From Verrucomicrobiia bacterium (lineage in GTDB: Bacteria > Verrucomicrobiota > Verrucomicrobiia > Palsa-1439): a stretch of DNA of 64,000 nucleotides. The DNA is taken from NCBI GenBank assembly GCA_022072455.1, contig JAJVHY010000026.1:1-64000 (forward strand), written 5' to 3'. The stretch's first letter is position 1. Each line of letters begins with the position of its first letter. The notes beneath the pieces were generated by a model, which was given only the letters and a program-made list of their open reading frames with translations, was not told where the DNA came from and made no database searches. Positions 18,538 through 28,295 of this stretch are shown here, one piece after another. The position numbers and the translations under genes were made by a program.

Positions 18538-21500
18538 ATGAGCCGGTCGGAGACAACAATTGGGCAGCCGCCGCCGCGCGGACCAGTCCGGTCCATCCGC
18601 ACGCAAGTGCAACGGATGGTCATCCTCACCACCGTGATCGCGCTGGCCGTGGCGTGCGTGCTGATCATCGCTTACCAGTATGTGAATTACCGGCGGACGA
18701 TTGTCGCGAGGACCCACGCGTTGGCGGAGATGATTGGGGTCAACAGCGCCGCCGTGCTGCGGAGTCAGGACGCGGATGCGGCACGCGAGTTATTGCGGAC
18801 GTGCGCGAAAAACCCGGAGATTCTCTCGGCCCGGCTGCATACGCCCGGCGGCGATGTGTTTGCCGAGTATGTCCGGCCGGGGGGCGTGGTCGCGCCGTTC
18901 CCGCTGGGAGTGTTACCGGAGGGGTACGTGATGGAGGGGAGTCAACTGATTTTGCGGCATGCGATTATGGAGGAGGGGCAGCTGCTCGGGGTGGTTGGGG
19001 TCCGCGCCGACATGCGGGCGGAGGTGCGATATTTTCAGTTGTCCACTGTCTTGGTGCTGGTGTGCATGGTCCTGGCCGCGCTGGTGGCGTCGGTCGTGGC
19101 GCGGTGGTTCCAAGGGGAGATTCTCGAACCGGTCGTGGAACTGGCCAGCGTGGCGGACAAGGTCGTGCAGACGAGTGATTACAGTCTCCGTGCGACGACG
19201 GCGAGTCGCAATGAAATCGGGGCACTGGCGGGGACTTTTAACAACATGCTCAAGCAGATTCAGGAGCGGGACAAGGAGGTCAGCGAGGCGTACGACGAGT
19301 TGGCAAAGACCACCGGTCAGTTGCAGGTCAGTGAGGAGCAGTTCCGGCAGTTGGCGGAAAACATCAACGAAGTGTTTTGGCTGACCAATCATGACAAGTC
19401 GCAGTTGATTTACGTCAGTCCGGCTTACGCGACTGTCTGGGGGCGAAGTTGCGCGAGTCTGCTGGCGGAGCCGCGGTCGTGGGCGGACGGCATTCATCCC
19501 GAGGACCGGGACCGGGTGGCGGCGGCGATGCCGGCGCAGGTGGCGGGGGAGTATGACGTGGAATACCGGATTCGCCGGCCCGATGGAAGCGAACGCTGGA
19601 TTCATGACCGGGCGTTTCCGATTCGGGACGCTGAGGGGCAGGTCTATCGGATTGCCGGGATTGCGGCAGATGTGACTGATCGGAAGGAAGCGGAACTCGC
19701 TTTGCAGATTGTTAATACTGAGCTGGAAAAGCGGGTGCGGGAGCGGACGGCGGAACTGGCTGACGCCGAACAACGCATGCGTCTGGCCACAGAGGCGACC
19801 GCCGTCGGAATTTGGGAGTGGAATCTGACGACCAACCGGATTCGCTGGGATGCCCAGATGTTCCGCAATTACGGGATGACACCGACCGCGACGGGTTTCG
19901 TGGAATACACCGAGTGGAGCACCGCGGTGTTGCCGGAAGAACTGGCGCAACAGGAAGCGCTGCTGCAAGACACGGTGCGACGCAAGGGACACGGCACGCG
20001 CGAATTCCGAATCCGGCGGCGCAATGATGGACAGGTGCGCATTTTTCAGGCTGTCGAAACCGTTCGCACCGACGCGCACGGGCAGGTGGAATGGGTCGTC
20101 GGTACCAATCTCGACATCACGGAGCGGAGGGAGGCGGAGGAGCAGATCCGACAGATGAACGCGGCGTTGCGGGATAGCGAGGGCCGGCTGCGGTTGGCGC
20201 TGGCGGCGTCGAAAGCCGGGGTGTGGAGTTGGGACGCAGGCACGAATGACAGTCAGTGGGACGAACAATACCGCGCGTTGTACGGGTTCGCGCCGGCGGG
20301 GCCGATTGCGGTCGAAGTCTGGTTTGAGCGGATCCATCCGGATGACCGCGACCGGATTATGAAAGCCCATTACGCGCTCGTCGAGCGGGGCACCGCGACC
20401 GCTTGGAATGAGGAATTTCGCATTGTCCATCCCACCCGCGGAGTCCGTTGGGTGACTGAGTTGGGACGGATGGATCGGGATTCGGTCGGCGAGGTCGTGC
20501 GGACGGCCGGGATCGCTTTTGACATCACGGAGCGCAAGGAGGCGGAGGAGCAGATTCGGCAGCTCAATGCCGAGTTGGAGCAGCGCGTGCTCGACCGGAC
20601 GGCGCAACTCGCCGCTGTCAACAGCGCGTTGCGCGCGCAGCAACAGGAACAACAGACCATCCTGGATTCGGTGCCGTCCTTCATTTGGTACAAGGACTGT
20701 CACAATCGCATCCTCCGCATCAATCAAAGTGCGGCGACGGCGATCGGGAAAACCGTGGCGGAAGTCGAAGGGCGACCGACCGCGGAGTTTTATCCGGATG
20801 AGGCCGAGTTGTATTATGCGGCGGATCAGGAAGTGATTCGGTCCGGGCAGCCGAAGCTCGGGATTGTCGAGCCGGTCACGGTGGCGGCCGGCGAAAAGCG
20901 CTGGGTGCAAACCGATAAAGTGCCGTTTCGGAACGATCGCGGAGAGATTATCGGCATCATCGTCTGCGCGACGGACATTACCACGCTCCGCCACATTGAG
21001 ATCGCCTTGCGCGAGACTGAGACCCGGCTCAACCAGACAATTCAAGCCGGCAATATCGGTATGTGGGACTTGGACTTGAAGACCCAACAGGTGTTTTACT
21101 CGGACCGCTGGAAAAGTCAGCTGGGCTATGCCGACCACGAGGTTGCCAATGAGTTCAGCGAATGGGAGAGCCGCCTGCATCCGGACGACCGTGGGCCGAT
21201 CTTGCAGGTGATTCGGGACTACTATACGGCCCCCACTGAGACAGCCAAACTCGAATTCCGGCTGCGGCATAAGGATGGTTCATATCGTTGGATTCTGTCC
21301 CAATCATCGCTTTTCCGCGACGCGGCCGGGAACCCACAGCGCCTCTTGGGCACACACGTGGATATTACGTCAATCAAAGAAGCGGAACTCAATCTCCGCT
21401 TGCAGGCCGCGGTCATTCAGAACATGGCCGGGGGGGTCGTGATGGCCCGGTTGGCGGATGCCCGGATTATCTATGTGAACCCGACATTCGAGCGCAAGTA

Positions 21501-23898
21501 TGGCTATGCCACCGGTGAATTGAATGGCCAATTGGTTCGTGTGCTCAATGCGGGTACTGAAGCCGAGGCCGCCACGGTCGAGCAGGAGAGTTTTGCCGCT
21601 CTGAAAAAGGACGGGTTCTGGAGCGGGGAAATTCACAACCGGCGCAAGGATGGCACGACCTTCTGGTGCCATGCCACCGCCTCGACATTTGAGCACGCGG
21701 AGCACGGCGTGGTCTGTGTTTCAGTCCAGGAGGACGTGACGGAACAGAAACGCGTCCAAGATGCGCTCCGGCAGGCTGAAGCCCAATACCGGCACCTGGT
21801 TGAGAGCGTGCCGGCGGTGACCTACACGTGTGAGCTTGGTGCCGCCGGGCGCTGGCATTTTGTCAGCCCGCAGTTGGAGCCGTTGCTGGGTTTTACACCC
21901 GCGGAATGGCTGGCGGACCCGCAACTGTGGCACCGGCAAGTTGTGCCCGAGGACCGGGAGCTGGCGTTATTCCATGATGCCGCTGCCAGCCGCACCGGCC
22001 GGTTCGATGCGGAGTATCGGATGTTGACTCGCACCGGGCGGACGATTTGGGTGCGGGATACCGGGTTGTTGCTTCAGGGGACGAATGATTCGCCGCCATT
22101 ATTACAGGGGATATTGCACGAGATCACCACACGCAAAGAGGCAGAACTGGCGTTGCGGGAGAGCGAGGAGCGCTACCGGCAGTTGATCGAGCAGGCGCCG
22201 GAGTGCATTGGTGTGGCGGTGGCCGGCAAGCTGGCGTTCATCAACTCGCAAGGGGCGAAGTTGTTGGGGGTGGACAACCCCGCGGCGGTGCTCGGGCGGC
22301 CGGTGGCGGAGTTTGTTCACCCCGATGATCTGGGTTTGCTGCAGAAACGGATCCGGCAACTGTTGAAGACTCACGGGCCGGCCCCGCTGGAAGAGTACAC
22401 ACTGCGCCGAGTGGATGGGACGATGGTGCAAGTCGAGGCCACGGCGACATTCGTCACCTACCAAGGGGCACCCGCCGTCCAAGCGGTGATTCGCGATGTA
22501 TCGGCCCGCCGGGCCGCGGAAGTGGCGTTGCGGGAAAGCGAGGAGAACTACCGGCGGTTGGTGAATGCGTTGCAGGAGGGGTTGTGCGCTTCGGATGCGA
22601 ATGCGGTGATGACGTTTGTGAATCCGCAGTTTGCCGCGATGGTCGGGTACCAGCGGGAGGAGTTGGTGGGGCAGTCGTTGTTCATGGTTTTGGACGCGGC
22701 GGGGACGGCCCGGGTGCAGGAACAATTGGCGCGCCGCCGGCAGGGGCATTCGGATGAGTATGAACATGAGGTGATTCATAAGTCAGGTCGGCGGATTCAG
22801 GTGATGGTGCGGGCGGTGCCGTTGCTGGATGGGCAGGGCCGGTATCTGGGCGCGTTGGCGAGCCTGACCGACATCACGGAGCGGAAACTGGCCGAGAAGG
22901 CCGCGCGCGAGAGTCGGGAACAGTTACAGGTGATTTTGGACAATTCCCCCGCGGTCATTTATCTGAAGGATCCGGCGGGGAAATATCTGTTGATCAACCG
23001 GCAGTATGAGTTGCTGTTTCATGTCAAGCTGGCCGACGTGATGGGGAAGACGGATTGTGATTTGTTTCCGGCGAACGTGGCGGAAGAGATGCGGAAAAAT
23101 GATCAGCGGGTGTTGACGGAGAAGCAGGCGTTGCAAGTTGAAGAAGTGGTGCCGCTGGGGAAGGAGATGCACACGTATGTCTCGGTGAAGTTTCCGATCT
23201 GCGACGCGGCTGGTGTGCCGGTCGCGATCGGGGGGATTTCGACGGATATTTCGGACCGGCAACGGTTGCAGCGGCAGTTGCTGGAAGTGAGTGACCGGGA
23301 GCAGCGGCGGATCGGGCGGGATTTGCATGATGGGTTGTGTCAGTTGTTGACGGGCACGGCCTTTGCCGCAAAGGCGTTGGAGGAACGACTGGCGGCGGCG
23401 GGGGTGGCGGAGGTGAAGGATGTGAGCAAGATTCTGGATTTCGTGCAGCGCGCGAATGTTCAAGCCCGGAATGTGGCGCGGGGGTTGTACCCGGTGGAGT
23501 TGCAGGTTGGCGGTCTGGTGGTGGCGTTGCGGGAACTGGTCGCCGGTGTTCACCAGATATACCGGGTGGATTGTCAGTTGGAATGTGATCCAGAATGTGC
23601 GTTGCCGGATAGCGCCAAGGCGGTGCATCTGTACCGGATTGCCCAGGAGGCGGTGACAAATGCAGTCAAACACGGTCAGGCGAAGCAAATCGTGGTACGG
23701 CTTGCGCAGGCGGACGGCACGGTGGCGCTCAGTGTGGTGGATGATGGGCGGGGGTTGCCGGCCGCGGGGCCGGCCCCGACCGGGATGGGGATGACAATCA
23801 TGGCGTACCGGGCGCGCATGCTGGGGGGGACGTTGAGTGTGACGCGCCGGGCGGGGGGTGGGACGATAGTGGAGTTGGTGTGTGCACTGGAACAATGA
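18538..23898 (+). CDS. Ten-PAS membrane sensor histidine kinase (HisKA_3/NarL-type)
   Basis: The 1,786-residue protein has an N-terminal membrane helix (about 23-45), an extracytoplasmic segment, a second helix (about 168-188) and a HAMP linker. Ten PAS-type domains begin near residues 268, 413, 548, 705, 830, 955, 1083, 1212, 1337 and 1463, several followed by PAC motifs (DITERKEAE). The kinase part has RRIGRDLHDGLCQLL with His1597 and an HATPase with EAVTNAVKH and DDGRGLP. The ATG at 18538 is preferred; a TTG lies two codons earlier. The NarL-type regulator downstream is the evident partner. The signal is unknown. Confidence 0.93.
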   Translation: MSRSETTIGQPPPRGPVRSIRTQVQRMVILTTVIALAVACVLIIAYQYVNYRRTIVARTHALAEMIGVNSAAVLRSQDADAARELLRTCAKNPEILSARLHTPGGDVFAEYVRPGGVVAPFPLGVLPEGYVMEGSQLILRHAIMEEGQLLGVVGVRADMRAEVRYFQLSTVLVLVCMVLAALVASVVARWFQGEILEPVVELASVADKVVQTSDYSLRATTASRNEIGALAGTFNNMLKQIQERDKEVSEAYDELAKTTGQLQVSEEQFRQLAENINEVFWLTNHDKSQLIYVSPAYATVWGRSCASLLAEPRSWADGIHPEDRDRVAAAMPAQVAGEYDVEYRIRRPDGSERWIHDRAFPIRDAEGQVYRIAGIAADVTDRKEAELALQIVNTELEKRVRERTAELADAEQRMRLATEATAVGIWEWNLTTNRIRWDAQMFRNYGMTPTATGFVEYTEWSTAVLPEELAQQEALLQDTVRRKGHGTREFRIRRRNDGQVRIFQAVETVRTDAHGQVEWVVGTNLDITERREAEEQIRQMNAALRDSEGRLRLALAASKAGVWSWDAGTNDSQWDEQYRALYGFAPAGPIAVEVWFERIHPDDRDRIMKAHYALVERGTATAWNEEFRIVHPTRGVRWVTELGRMDRDSVGEVVRTAGIAFDITERKEAEEQIRQLNAELEQRVLDRTAQLAAVNSALRAQQQEQQTILDSVPSFIWYKDCHNRILRINQSAATAIGKTVAEVEGRPTAEFYPDEAELYYAADQEVIRSGQPKLGIVEPVTVAAGEKRWVQTDKVPFRNDRGEIIGIIVCATDITTLRHIEIALRETETRLNQTIQAGNIGMWDLDLKTQQVFYSDRWKSQLGYADHEVANEFSEWESRLHPDDRGPILQVIRDYYTAPTETAKLEFRLRHKDGSYRWILSQSSLFRDAAGNPQRLLGTHVDITSIKEAELNLRLQAAVIQNMAGGVVMARLADARIIYVNPTFERKYGYATGELNGQLVRVLNAGTEAEAATVEQESFAALKKDGFWSGEIHNRRKDGTTFWCHATASTFEHAEHGVVCVSVQEDVTEQKRVQDALRQAEAQYRHLVESVPAVTYTCELGAAGRWHFVSPQLEPLLGFTPAEWLADPQLWHRQVVPEDRELALFHDAAASRTGRFDAEYRMLTRTGRTIWVRDTGLLLQGTNDSPPLLQGILHEITTRKEAELALRESEERYRQLIEQAPECIGVAVAGKLAFINSQGAKLLGVDNPAAVLGRPVAEFVHPDDLGLLQKRIRQLLKTHGPAPLEEYTLRRVDGTMVQVEATATFVTYQGAPAVQAVIRDVSARRAAEVALRESEENYRRLVNALQEGLCASDANAVMTFVNPQFAAMVGYQREELVGQSLFMVLDAAGTARVQEQLARRRQGHSDEYEHEVIHKSGRRIQVMVRAVPLLDGQGRYLGALASLTDITERKLAEKAARESREQLQVILDNSPAVIYLKDPAGKYLLINRQYELLFHVKLADVMGKTDCDLFPANVAEEMRKNDQRVLTEKQALQVEEVVPLGKEMHTYVSVKFPICDAAGVPVAIGGISTDISDRQRLQRQLLEVSDREQRRIGRDLHDGLCQLLTGTAFAAKALEERLAAAGVAEVKDVSKILDFVQRANVQARNVARGLYPVELQVGGLVVALRELVAGVHQIYRVDCQLECDPECALPDSAKAVHLYRIAQEAVTNAVKHGQAKQIVVRLAQADGTVALSVVDDGRGLPAAGPAPTGMGMTIMAYRARMLGGTLSVTRRAGGGTIVELVCALEQ

Positions 23899-23909
23899 GA
23901 GGTGACCTG

Positions 23910-24596
23910 ATGAAAACCGAACAAAAAAAGGCGGGGAAGGCGCGGGTCTTTTTGGTGGATGATCATCCCATTGTGCGGGAGCATCTGGCGCAATTGATCA
24001 ATCAACAGGACGATCTGTTGGTGTGTGGCGAGAGCAGCGCGGCGGATGAATGTCTGCGGTTGCTGCCGAAGATGCAGGCGGATTTGGCGATTGTGGATTT
24101 ATCACTGCAGAATTCGCATGGGATTGATTTGATCAAGGATCTGCACTTGCGATTTCCGGAGCTGCCGGTCCTGGTGTTGTCCATGCACGATGAGTTGACG
24201 TATGTGGAGCGGTCGTTGCGCGCGGGGGCGCGCGGGTACGTGACAAAGGCGGAAGCCACGACCGTGGTCATGACGGCGATTCGCCGGGTGCTGGGCGGCG
24301 AGATTTATCTCAATGAGCGGATGGCGACGCAATTGGTGGGGTTGTTCATTCACGGTTACCAGCCGGCCGACGGCCCGGCGTTGACGGCGCGGTTGACGGA
24401 TCGGGAGTTGCAACTCCTCGAACTCATTGGGCGCGGGCATCCGACACGGAAGATTGCCGAGATTTTGAAGATTGATGTCAAAACCGTGGACACACACCGC
24501 AGTCATTTGCGGGAGAAGCTCAAGGTGGCCAACGTGGAAGAACTCCGGGTGGTCGCGGAGCGGTGGGTGCAATCGGCGCATCGAATACCGCAATAA
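23910..24596 (+). CDS. NarL/FixJ-family response regulator
   Basis: The 228-residue protein has a receiver domain (FLVDDHPIVREHL acidic pocket, LAIVDLSLQN phosphoacceptor Asp, GYVTKAE lysine) and a C-terminal LuxR-type helix-turn-helix (LTDRELQLLELIGRGHPTRK, then IDVKTVDTHRSHLREKL). The ATG at 23910 follows GAGAGGTGACCTG. Alternative starts overlap the kinase end. Placement 11 bases after the ten-PAS kinase makes it the cognate regulator. Target genes are unknown; the short membrane ORF downstream is a candidate. Confidence 0.93.
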   Translation: MKTEQKKAGKARVFLVDDHPIVREHLAQLINQQDDLLVCGESSAADECLRLLPKMQADLAIVDLSLQNSHGIDLIKDLHLRFPELPVLVLSMHDELTYVERSLRAGARGYVTKAEATTVVMTAIRRVLGGEIYLNERMATQLVGLFIHGYQPADGPALTARLTDRELQLLELIGRGHPTRKIAEILKIDVKTVDTHRSHLREKLKVANVEELRVVAERWVQSAHRIPQ

Positions 24597-25081
24597 GCGG
24601 TTGTTTCGCGCGGAGCCCCCTAGATAAAATCAGAGGCTCCCTCAGGTTGTTCGCCAGCCGGCACCTGTGTAATCTGAGCGCACGAAGACAGGGAGCGACC
24701 AACTGAAGGAGGCGCCCGTGCAAGTGAAAGATGACATAATTACGATTTGGATGATTTTGGGAGCGATGGCAGCGACGGCGGCGTTGTTGCTTTGGTTGTT
24801 GCGAGTCTGAGCATGAGCATGATCCCCCAGATGATTCGTGGCAGCGGCAGCCACCCCGAGGTGGCGACCACAGACCGGCGCAAGCCAGCGATGCACTTCC
24901 CACCTAATCAGTGCACGCCATACCTCACCGTGTTGCGCCGGGAGTCGGTCGCAGGCCGGAGGGCCTGCCGCTCCCCCGGAACACCTGGGTGATGCCGGAC
25001 AGGAAAGACCGGACCCGGGTTGTCCGAACCGGGCTGGGCGCAGAGCCGGGCGGCGTTCGCCAGAACGCCGCCCGTTCTTTT
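24597..25081. other. 485-bp gap with small ORF, structured leader and palindromes
   Basis: The gap holds a possible folded leader (24644-24704), a 30-codon ORF (24718-24810), a GCAGGCC/GGCCTGC hairpin near 24953-24970 and a plus-strand terminator at 25048-25083. The rest (about 24811-24950 and 24975-25045) shows no recognisable gene. Confidence 0.6.
24718..24810 (+). CDS. Small single-span membrane protein (30 aa), hypothetical
   Basis: A GTG start 5 bases after GGAGG opens a 30-codon frame: VQVKDDIITIWM, then a hydrophobic helix (ILGAMAATAALLLWLLRV), then TGA. The strong ribosome site, charged N-terminus and one membrane span with a C-terminal Arg are typical of real bacterial small membrane proteins. 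It lies 121 bases after the response regulator and is followed by an intrinsic terminator. It is too short for usual gene callers. No family is recognised. Confidence 0.55.
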   Translation: MQVKDDIITIWMILGAMAATAALLLWLLRV

Positions 25082-25083
25082 TC
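25048..25083 (+). terminator. Intrinsic terminator, plus strand
   Basis: A 10-bp perfect stem (GGGCGGCGTT with AACGCCGCCC, 6-base loop) is followed on the plus strand by GTTCTTTTTC, which runs into the convergent rho stop codon. It would end transcripts of the kinase/regulator/small-ORF region. On the minus strand the hairpin lacks a U run. Confidence 0.75.
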
Positions 25084-26443
25084 AGAATTTCATCGAGAGG
25101 AGGAACTCGGCGTTGGAGTGCGTCTTCTTCAGTTTCTCGACGACCAACTCCATCGCTTCGATGGCGGGAACGCCGGCCAAGGCTTTACGAAGAATATAAA
25201 TGCGACTCATTTCGTCGGGGTGATAGAGGATTTCTTCTTTGCGGGTGCCGGAGCGCTCAATATTGATGGCCGGGAAGATCCGTTTCTCGACCAGATGCCG
25301 GTCGAGACACATCTCCATGTTGCCGGTCCCCTTGAATTCCTCAAAAATGACTTCATCCATCCGTGAGCCGGTTTCAATCAAGGCCGTGGCGATGACGGTG
25401 AGGGAGCCGCCTTCTTCGACATTGCGGGCGGAACCGAAAAACCGTTTCGGTTTGTGCAGTGCATTGGCGTCCACACCACCGGAGAGAATCTTGCCGGAGT
25501 GCGGCTGGAGGGTGTTGTAGGCGCGGGCCAACCGGGTGATCGAATCGAGCAGGATCACCACGTCTTTTTTGTACTCGACCAACCGTTTGGCTTTCTCCAA
25601 CACCATCTCGGCGACTTGGGCGTGGCGTTCCGGCGGTTCGTCGAAGGTGGAACTGATGATCTCCGCTTTGACGGTCCGCTTGAAATCGGTGACTTCTTCC
25701 GGTCGCTCATCAATCAAGAGCACGATCACGACCGCTTCCGGATTATTGGCGATGATCGCGTTGGCGATTTTCTGCAGCAGGATGGTCTTGCCGGTGCGCG
25801 GGGGGGCGACGATCAGCCCGCGTTGACCTTTGCCAATCGGACAGAACAAATCCATCACGCGGGTGTTAATTTCTTCGGCCGTGGTCTCCAGAATAAACCG
25901 GCCAGTCGGATAAAAGGGTGTCAGATTGTCGAACACCACCTTGTCTTTGGACTTTTCCGGGTTGTCGTGGTTGATGGATTCGACCTTCAACAGCGCGAAA
26001 AACCGCTCTTTGTCTTTGGGCGGGCGGACCTGGCCGGCCACCACGTCGCCGGTCTGCAATTCAAACCGGCGAATTTGCGAAGGCGAAACATAAATGTCTT
26101 CCGGGCACGGGAGGTAGTTGTACGTCGGCGACCGCAAGAACCCAAAGCCGTCCGGCAATATCTCCAGCACGCCTTCGCCGAGAATCGTGGCGGAGGCATT
26201 CTTTTTCAGAATCTCAAAAATGACTTCGTGTTTCTTCGCCGTGACGGGGATTTCGATGCCGAGTTCCCGCGCATTGACCACCAATTCTTCGAGCGATAAC
26301 AACTGCAGGGCCGGCAAATGCACGGTGGCCGGGGGGATGCTCGGTTCCGGGGCGACTGGCGCCGGCGCGACAGGCTCCGCGACCGCGACAGTTGTCTCGG
26401 CGGGCGCCTCCACGGGCGGTTTCTTGGTTGCTTTCCGCGGCAT
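25082..26443 (-). CDS. rho: Transcription termination factor Rho
   Basis: The 453-residue protein has a Pro/Ala-rich N-terminal extension (residues 5-45), the RNA-binding cold-shock-like domain with [21 protein letters not shown], then the ATPase: [12 protein letters not shown] Walker A (about residue 213), [28 protein letters not shown] and [19 protein letters not shown]. The ATG at 26443 follows GAAGGAGAATTAGTC, 2 bases after the coaE stop. An upstream in-frame extension is not needed. Rho is a hexameric RNA helicase that ends untranslated transcripts. Confidence 0.97.
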   Translation of the reverse strand: MPRKATKKPPVEAPAETTVAVAEPVAPAPVAPEPSIPPATVHLPALQLLSLEELVVNARELGIEIPVTAKKHEVIFEILKKNASATILGEGVLEILPDGFGFLRSPTYNYLPCPEDIYVSPSQIRRFELQTGDVVAGQVRPPKDKERFFALLKVESINHDNPEKSKDKVVFDNLTPFYPTGRFILETTAEEINTRVMDLFCPIGKGQRGLIVAPPRTGKTILLQKIANAIIANNPEAVVIVLLIDERPEEVTDFKRTVKAEIISSTFDEPPERHAQVAEMVLEKAKRLVEYKKDVVILLDSITRLARAYNTLQPHSGKILSGGVDANALHKPKRFFGSARNVEEGGSLTVIATALIETGSRMDEVIFEEFKGTGNMEMCLDRHLVEKRIFPAINIERSGTRKEEILYHPDEMSRIYILRKALAGVPAIEAMELVVEKLKKTHSNAEFLLSMKF

Positions 26444-26445
26444 GA

Positions 26446-27033
26446 CTAATTCTCCTTCAGCTTGTTCCAAATCAGTTCGGCTTGGCGGTCTAACACCGCG
26501 CGTGAGCCATCGTTCCAAATCACAAAATTGCCCCGATCCATCTTCTGCTGCATCGGCCACTGCGACCGGATCCGCGCGCCGGCTTGTGCTTCCGTCAAGC
26601 CTTTCGCCGTCAACCGCGCCAATTGCGTTGGCGCGCTGCACCCGACCACGACCACGGTGTCAAACTCCGCTTCCGCGCCGATTTCAAACAACAGCGGAAT
26701 CACGACCACCCGCACACCGCTGGTCTCCGCCAGTGCCTGTGTCCACTGCTGGCGGACGACGGGATGAATGATGTTGTTCAACTTTTGCCGGCGGGCGGCG
26801 TCGTTGAAGACGATCTCGCCCAAAGTCCGGCGGTTAATGGTGCCGTCGGGGTTCACGATATCTGGGCCAAATTCCGCCACCACCTGCCGGTACGTGGGAG
26901 TACCGGGGGCGAGGGTCGCGTGCGCCAGCGAATCCGAATCAATGATCGTCGCCCCGCGAGTCCGCCACAATTCCGCGACGGAGGATTTCCCGGCGGCAAT
27001 GCCGCCGGTGAGACCGACTTTGGTGAAGTGCAT
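26446..27033 (-). CDS. coaE: Dephospho-CoA kinase
   Basis: This 195-residue P-loop kinase performs the last step of coenzyme A synthesis. Seen: [14 protein letters not shown] (Walker A, residues 7-20), [30 protein letters not shown] and VVIPLLFE. The length is normal. The ATG at 27033 gives the standard N-terminus [11 protein letters not shown]. It is upstream of rho with a 2-base gap, so the two are probably cotranscribed, and is divergent from hpt. Confidence 0.95.
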   Translation of the reverse strand: MHFTKVGLTGGIAAGKSSVAELWRTRGATIIDSDSLAHATLAPGTPTYRQVVAEFGPDIVNPDGTINRRTLGEIVFNDAARRQKLNNIIHPVVRQQWTQALAETSGVRVVVIPLLFEIGAEAEFDTVVVVGCSAPTQLARLTAKGLTEAQAGARIRSQWPMQQKMDRGNFVIWNDGSRAVLDRQAELIWNKLKEN

Positions 27034-27117
27034 GGGGTTGGCTACTTTCGGGGCGTGAATCCTTGGGGCTAACGCGCGCACCATACGAAGCCACCCCGAA
27101 ACCGTCAAGCTTTTGCT

Positions 27118-27145
27118 TTGCCGTGTGCCGGCAATCCAGTACAGT
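27118..27145 (+). promoter_or_regulatory. Possible promoter giving a near-leaderless hpt transcript
   Basis: TTGCCG (27118-27123) and TACAGT (27140-27145) are 16 bases apart. The hpt GTG begins only 6 bases after the -10, leaving no room for a ribosome-binding site. The hexamers match the sigma-70 consensus only moderately. Confidence 0.35.
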
Positions 27146-27151
27146 CCCGGC

Positions 27152-27706
27152 GTGCGCCACGACCTCGAAGAAATCCTGCTCACTGAAACCCAAATCCAAC
27201 GCCGGCTCGACGAGTTGGGCAAAGAGATGGAGCGCGATTACGCTGGCCGGGATTTGACCATGATCGCCGTGCTGACCGGCAGCGTGCTCTTTGCCGCCGA
27301 TTTATTGCGGCGGCTGCCGTTGCAGGTCCGGCTCGATTGTCTCGGCATCTCCAGCTACCACGGCCAGACTCGCTCTTCGGGCGAGGTCACCGTCACCAAA
27401 TCACTGCACCTCGACGTGCGCGACCGGGAGGTCCTCGTGGTGGATGACATTCTCGATACCGGCCTGACGCTCGTGCGGATCCGCGAAATGCTCGGCAAAC
27501 TCGGGCCCCGCTCGCTGAAGTTTGCCGTCTTCCTCGAAAAAGAGGTGCCGCACCACGAGAATTTCCGGGCCGACTACGTGGCGTTTCGGATCCCGAACAA
27601 GTTTGTCGTCGGCTACGGCCTCGACTACCTCGAACGCTACCGGAATCTTCCCTACGTCGGGACCTTGAAGCCGTCGGTTTATGAAAGTCACGGTTCAGCT
27701 CTTTAG
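27152..27706 (+). CDS. hpt: Hypoxanthine phosphoribosyltransferase
   Basis: The 184-residue enzyme salvages hypoxanthine or guanine with PRPP. The PRPP motif VLVVDDILDTGLTL, the ITxLTGS-like AVLTGSVLFAADLLRR and SSYHGQTRSSGEV are clear. The GTG at 27152 (RHDLEEILLTETQI) matches the usual N-terminus. An earlier in-frame ATG (27113) is disfavoured because it would lie upstream of the predicted promoter. It overlaps the MoaD-MoaE gene by 26 bases. Confidence 0.92.
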   Translation: MRHDLEEILLTETQIQRRLDELGKEMERDYAGRDLTMIAVLTGSVLFAADLLRRLPLQVRLDCLGISSYHGQTRSSGEVTVTKSLHLDVRDREVLVVDDILDTGLTLVRIREMLGKLGPRSLKFAVFLEKEVPHHENFRADYVAFRIPNKFVVGYGLDYLERYRNLPYVGTLKPSVYESHGSAL

Positions 27707-28295
27707 TTTCCTCCGGCAACTCACCGGCCAGACGGAACTCCAGGTTGTCCTGCCGGCGGCGGCGACGGTGGGGGATTTGTTGACCGAGCTTTACCGCCGG
27801 CATCCCCGGCTGCACGAGGCGGAGGCGACGATGCTGATCGCCATCGGTGTCGAATTCGCGCGCCGGCAGGATCCGTTGCAGGACGGGGATGTGGTTTCAC
27901 TGATGCCGCCATTGCAGGGCGGCGCACCGGCCGAATTGGAGATCACGGACCAGCCGCTCACGGCCGAGAAGTTTACCGGGGACGCGGGCGCGGTGGTGAT
28001 ATTCTGGGGCGTGGTGCGCGGTCAGGAAGCCGGGCAGCCGATCAGCGCACTGGATTATTCAGCCTACCGGGAAATGGCCGAGCATCAGTTTCGCAAGTTG
28101 ATCGCCGAGACGAAACATCGCTGGCCGCTGAAACAGGTGCGGGTGGTGCATCGGTTGGGCGTGGTGCCGGTGGGGGAGGCATCCTTGTTGGTGCGGGTGG
28201 AGTCGCGGCACCGGGGTGAGGCGTTCGCGGCGGCACAATTTCTGATCGATGAGCTCAAGCAGAAGGTGCCGATTTGGAAAGCAGCGGTGCGCTAA
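27681..28295 (+). CDS. moaX: MoaD-MoaE fusion (molybdopterin synthase, MoaX-like)
   Basis: Residues 1-81 form a MoaD ubiquitin-like sulfur carrier (MKVTVQLFSFLRQLTG, ending PPLQGG at 80-81). Residues 82-204 form MoaE, with FWGVVRGQ, VVHRLGVVPVGEASLLVRV and the C-terminal KQKVPIWK catalytic-lysine motif. Together they make molybdopterin from cPMP. A free C-terminal Gly-Gly is normally required, so cleavage after Gly81 is expected, as reported for the M. tuberculosis MoaX fusion. Its stop overlaps the convergent kinase gene by 4 bases. Confidence 0.9.
   Translation: MKVTVQLFSFLRQLTGQTELQVVLPAAATVGDLLTELYRRHPRLHEAEATMLIAIGVEFARRQDPLQDGDVVSLMPPLQGGAPAELEITDQPLTAEKFTGDAGAVVIFWGVVRGQEAGQPISALDYSAYREMAEHQFRKLIAETKHRWPLKQVRVVHRLGVVPVGEASLLVRVESRHRGEAFAAAQFLIDELKQKVPIWKAAVR

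Noticed and set aside
25048-25083. Terminator of the rho gene itself
   Set aside because: On the minus strand the stem is preceded, not followed, by the U-rich side; it fits plus-strand transcripts.
26444-26641. N-terminal extension of Rho to 26641
   Set aside because: It runs through the coaE coding region; the ATG at 26443 has a good ribosome site and a standard Rho N-terminus.
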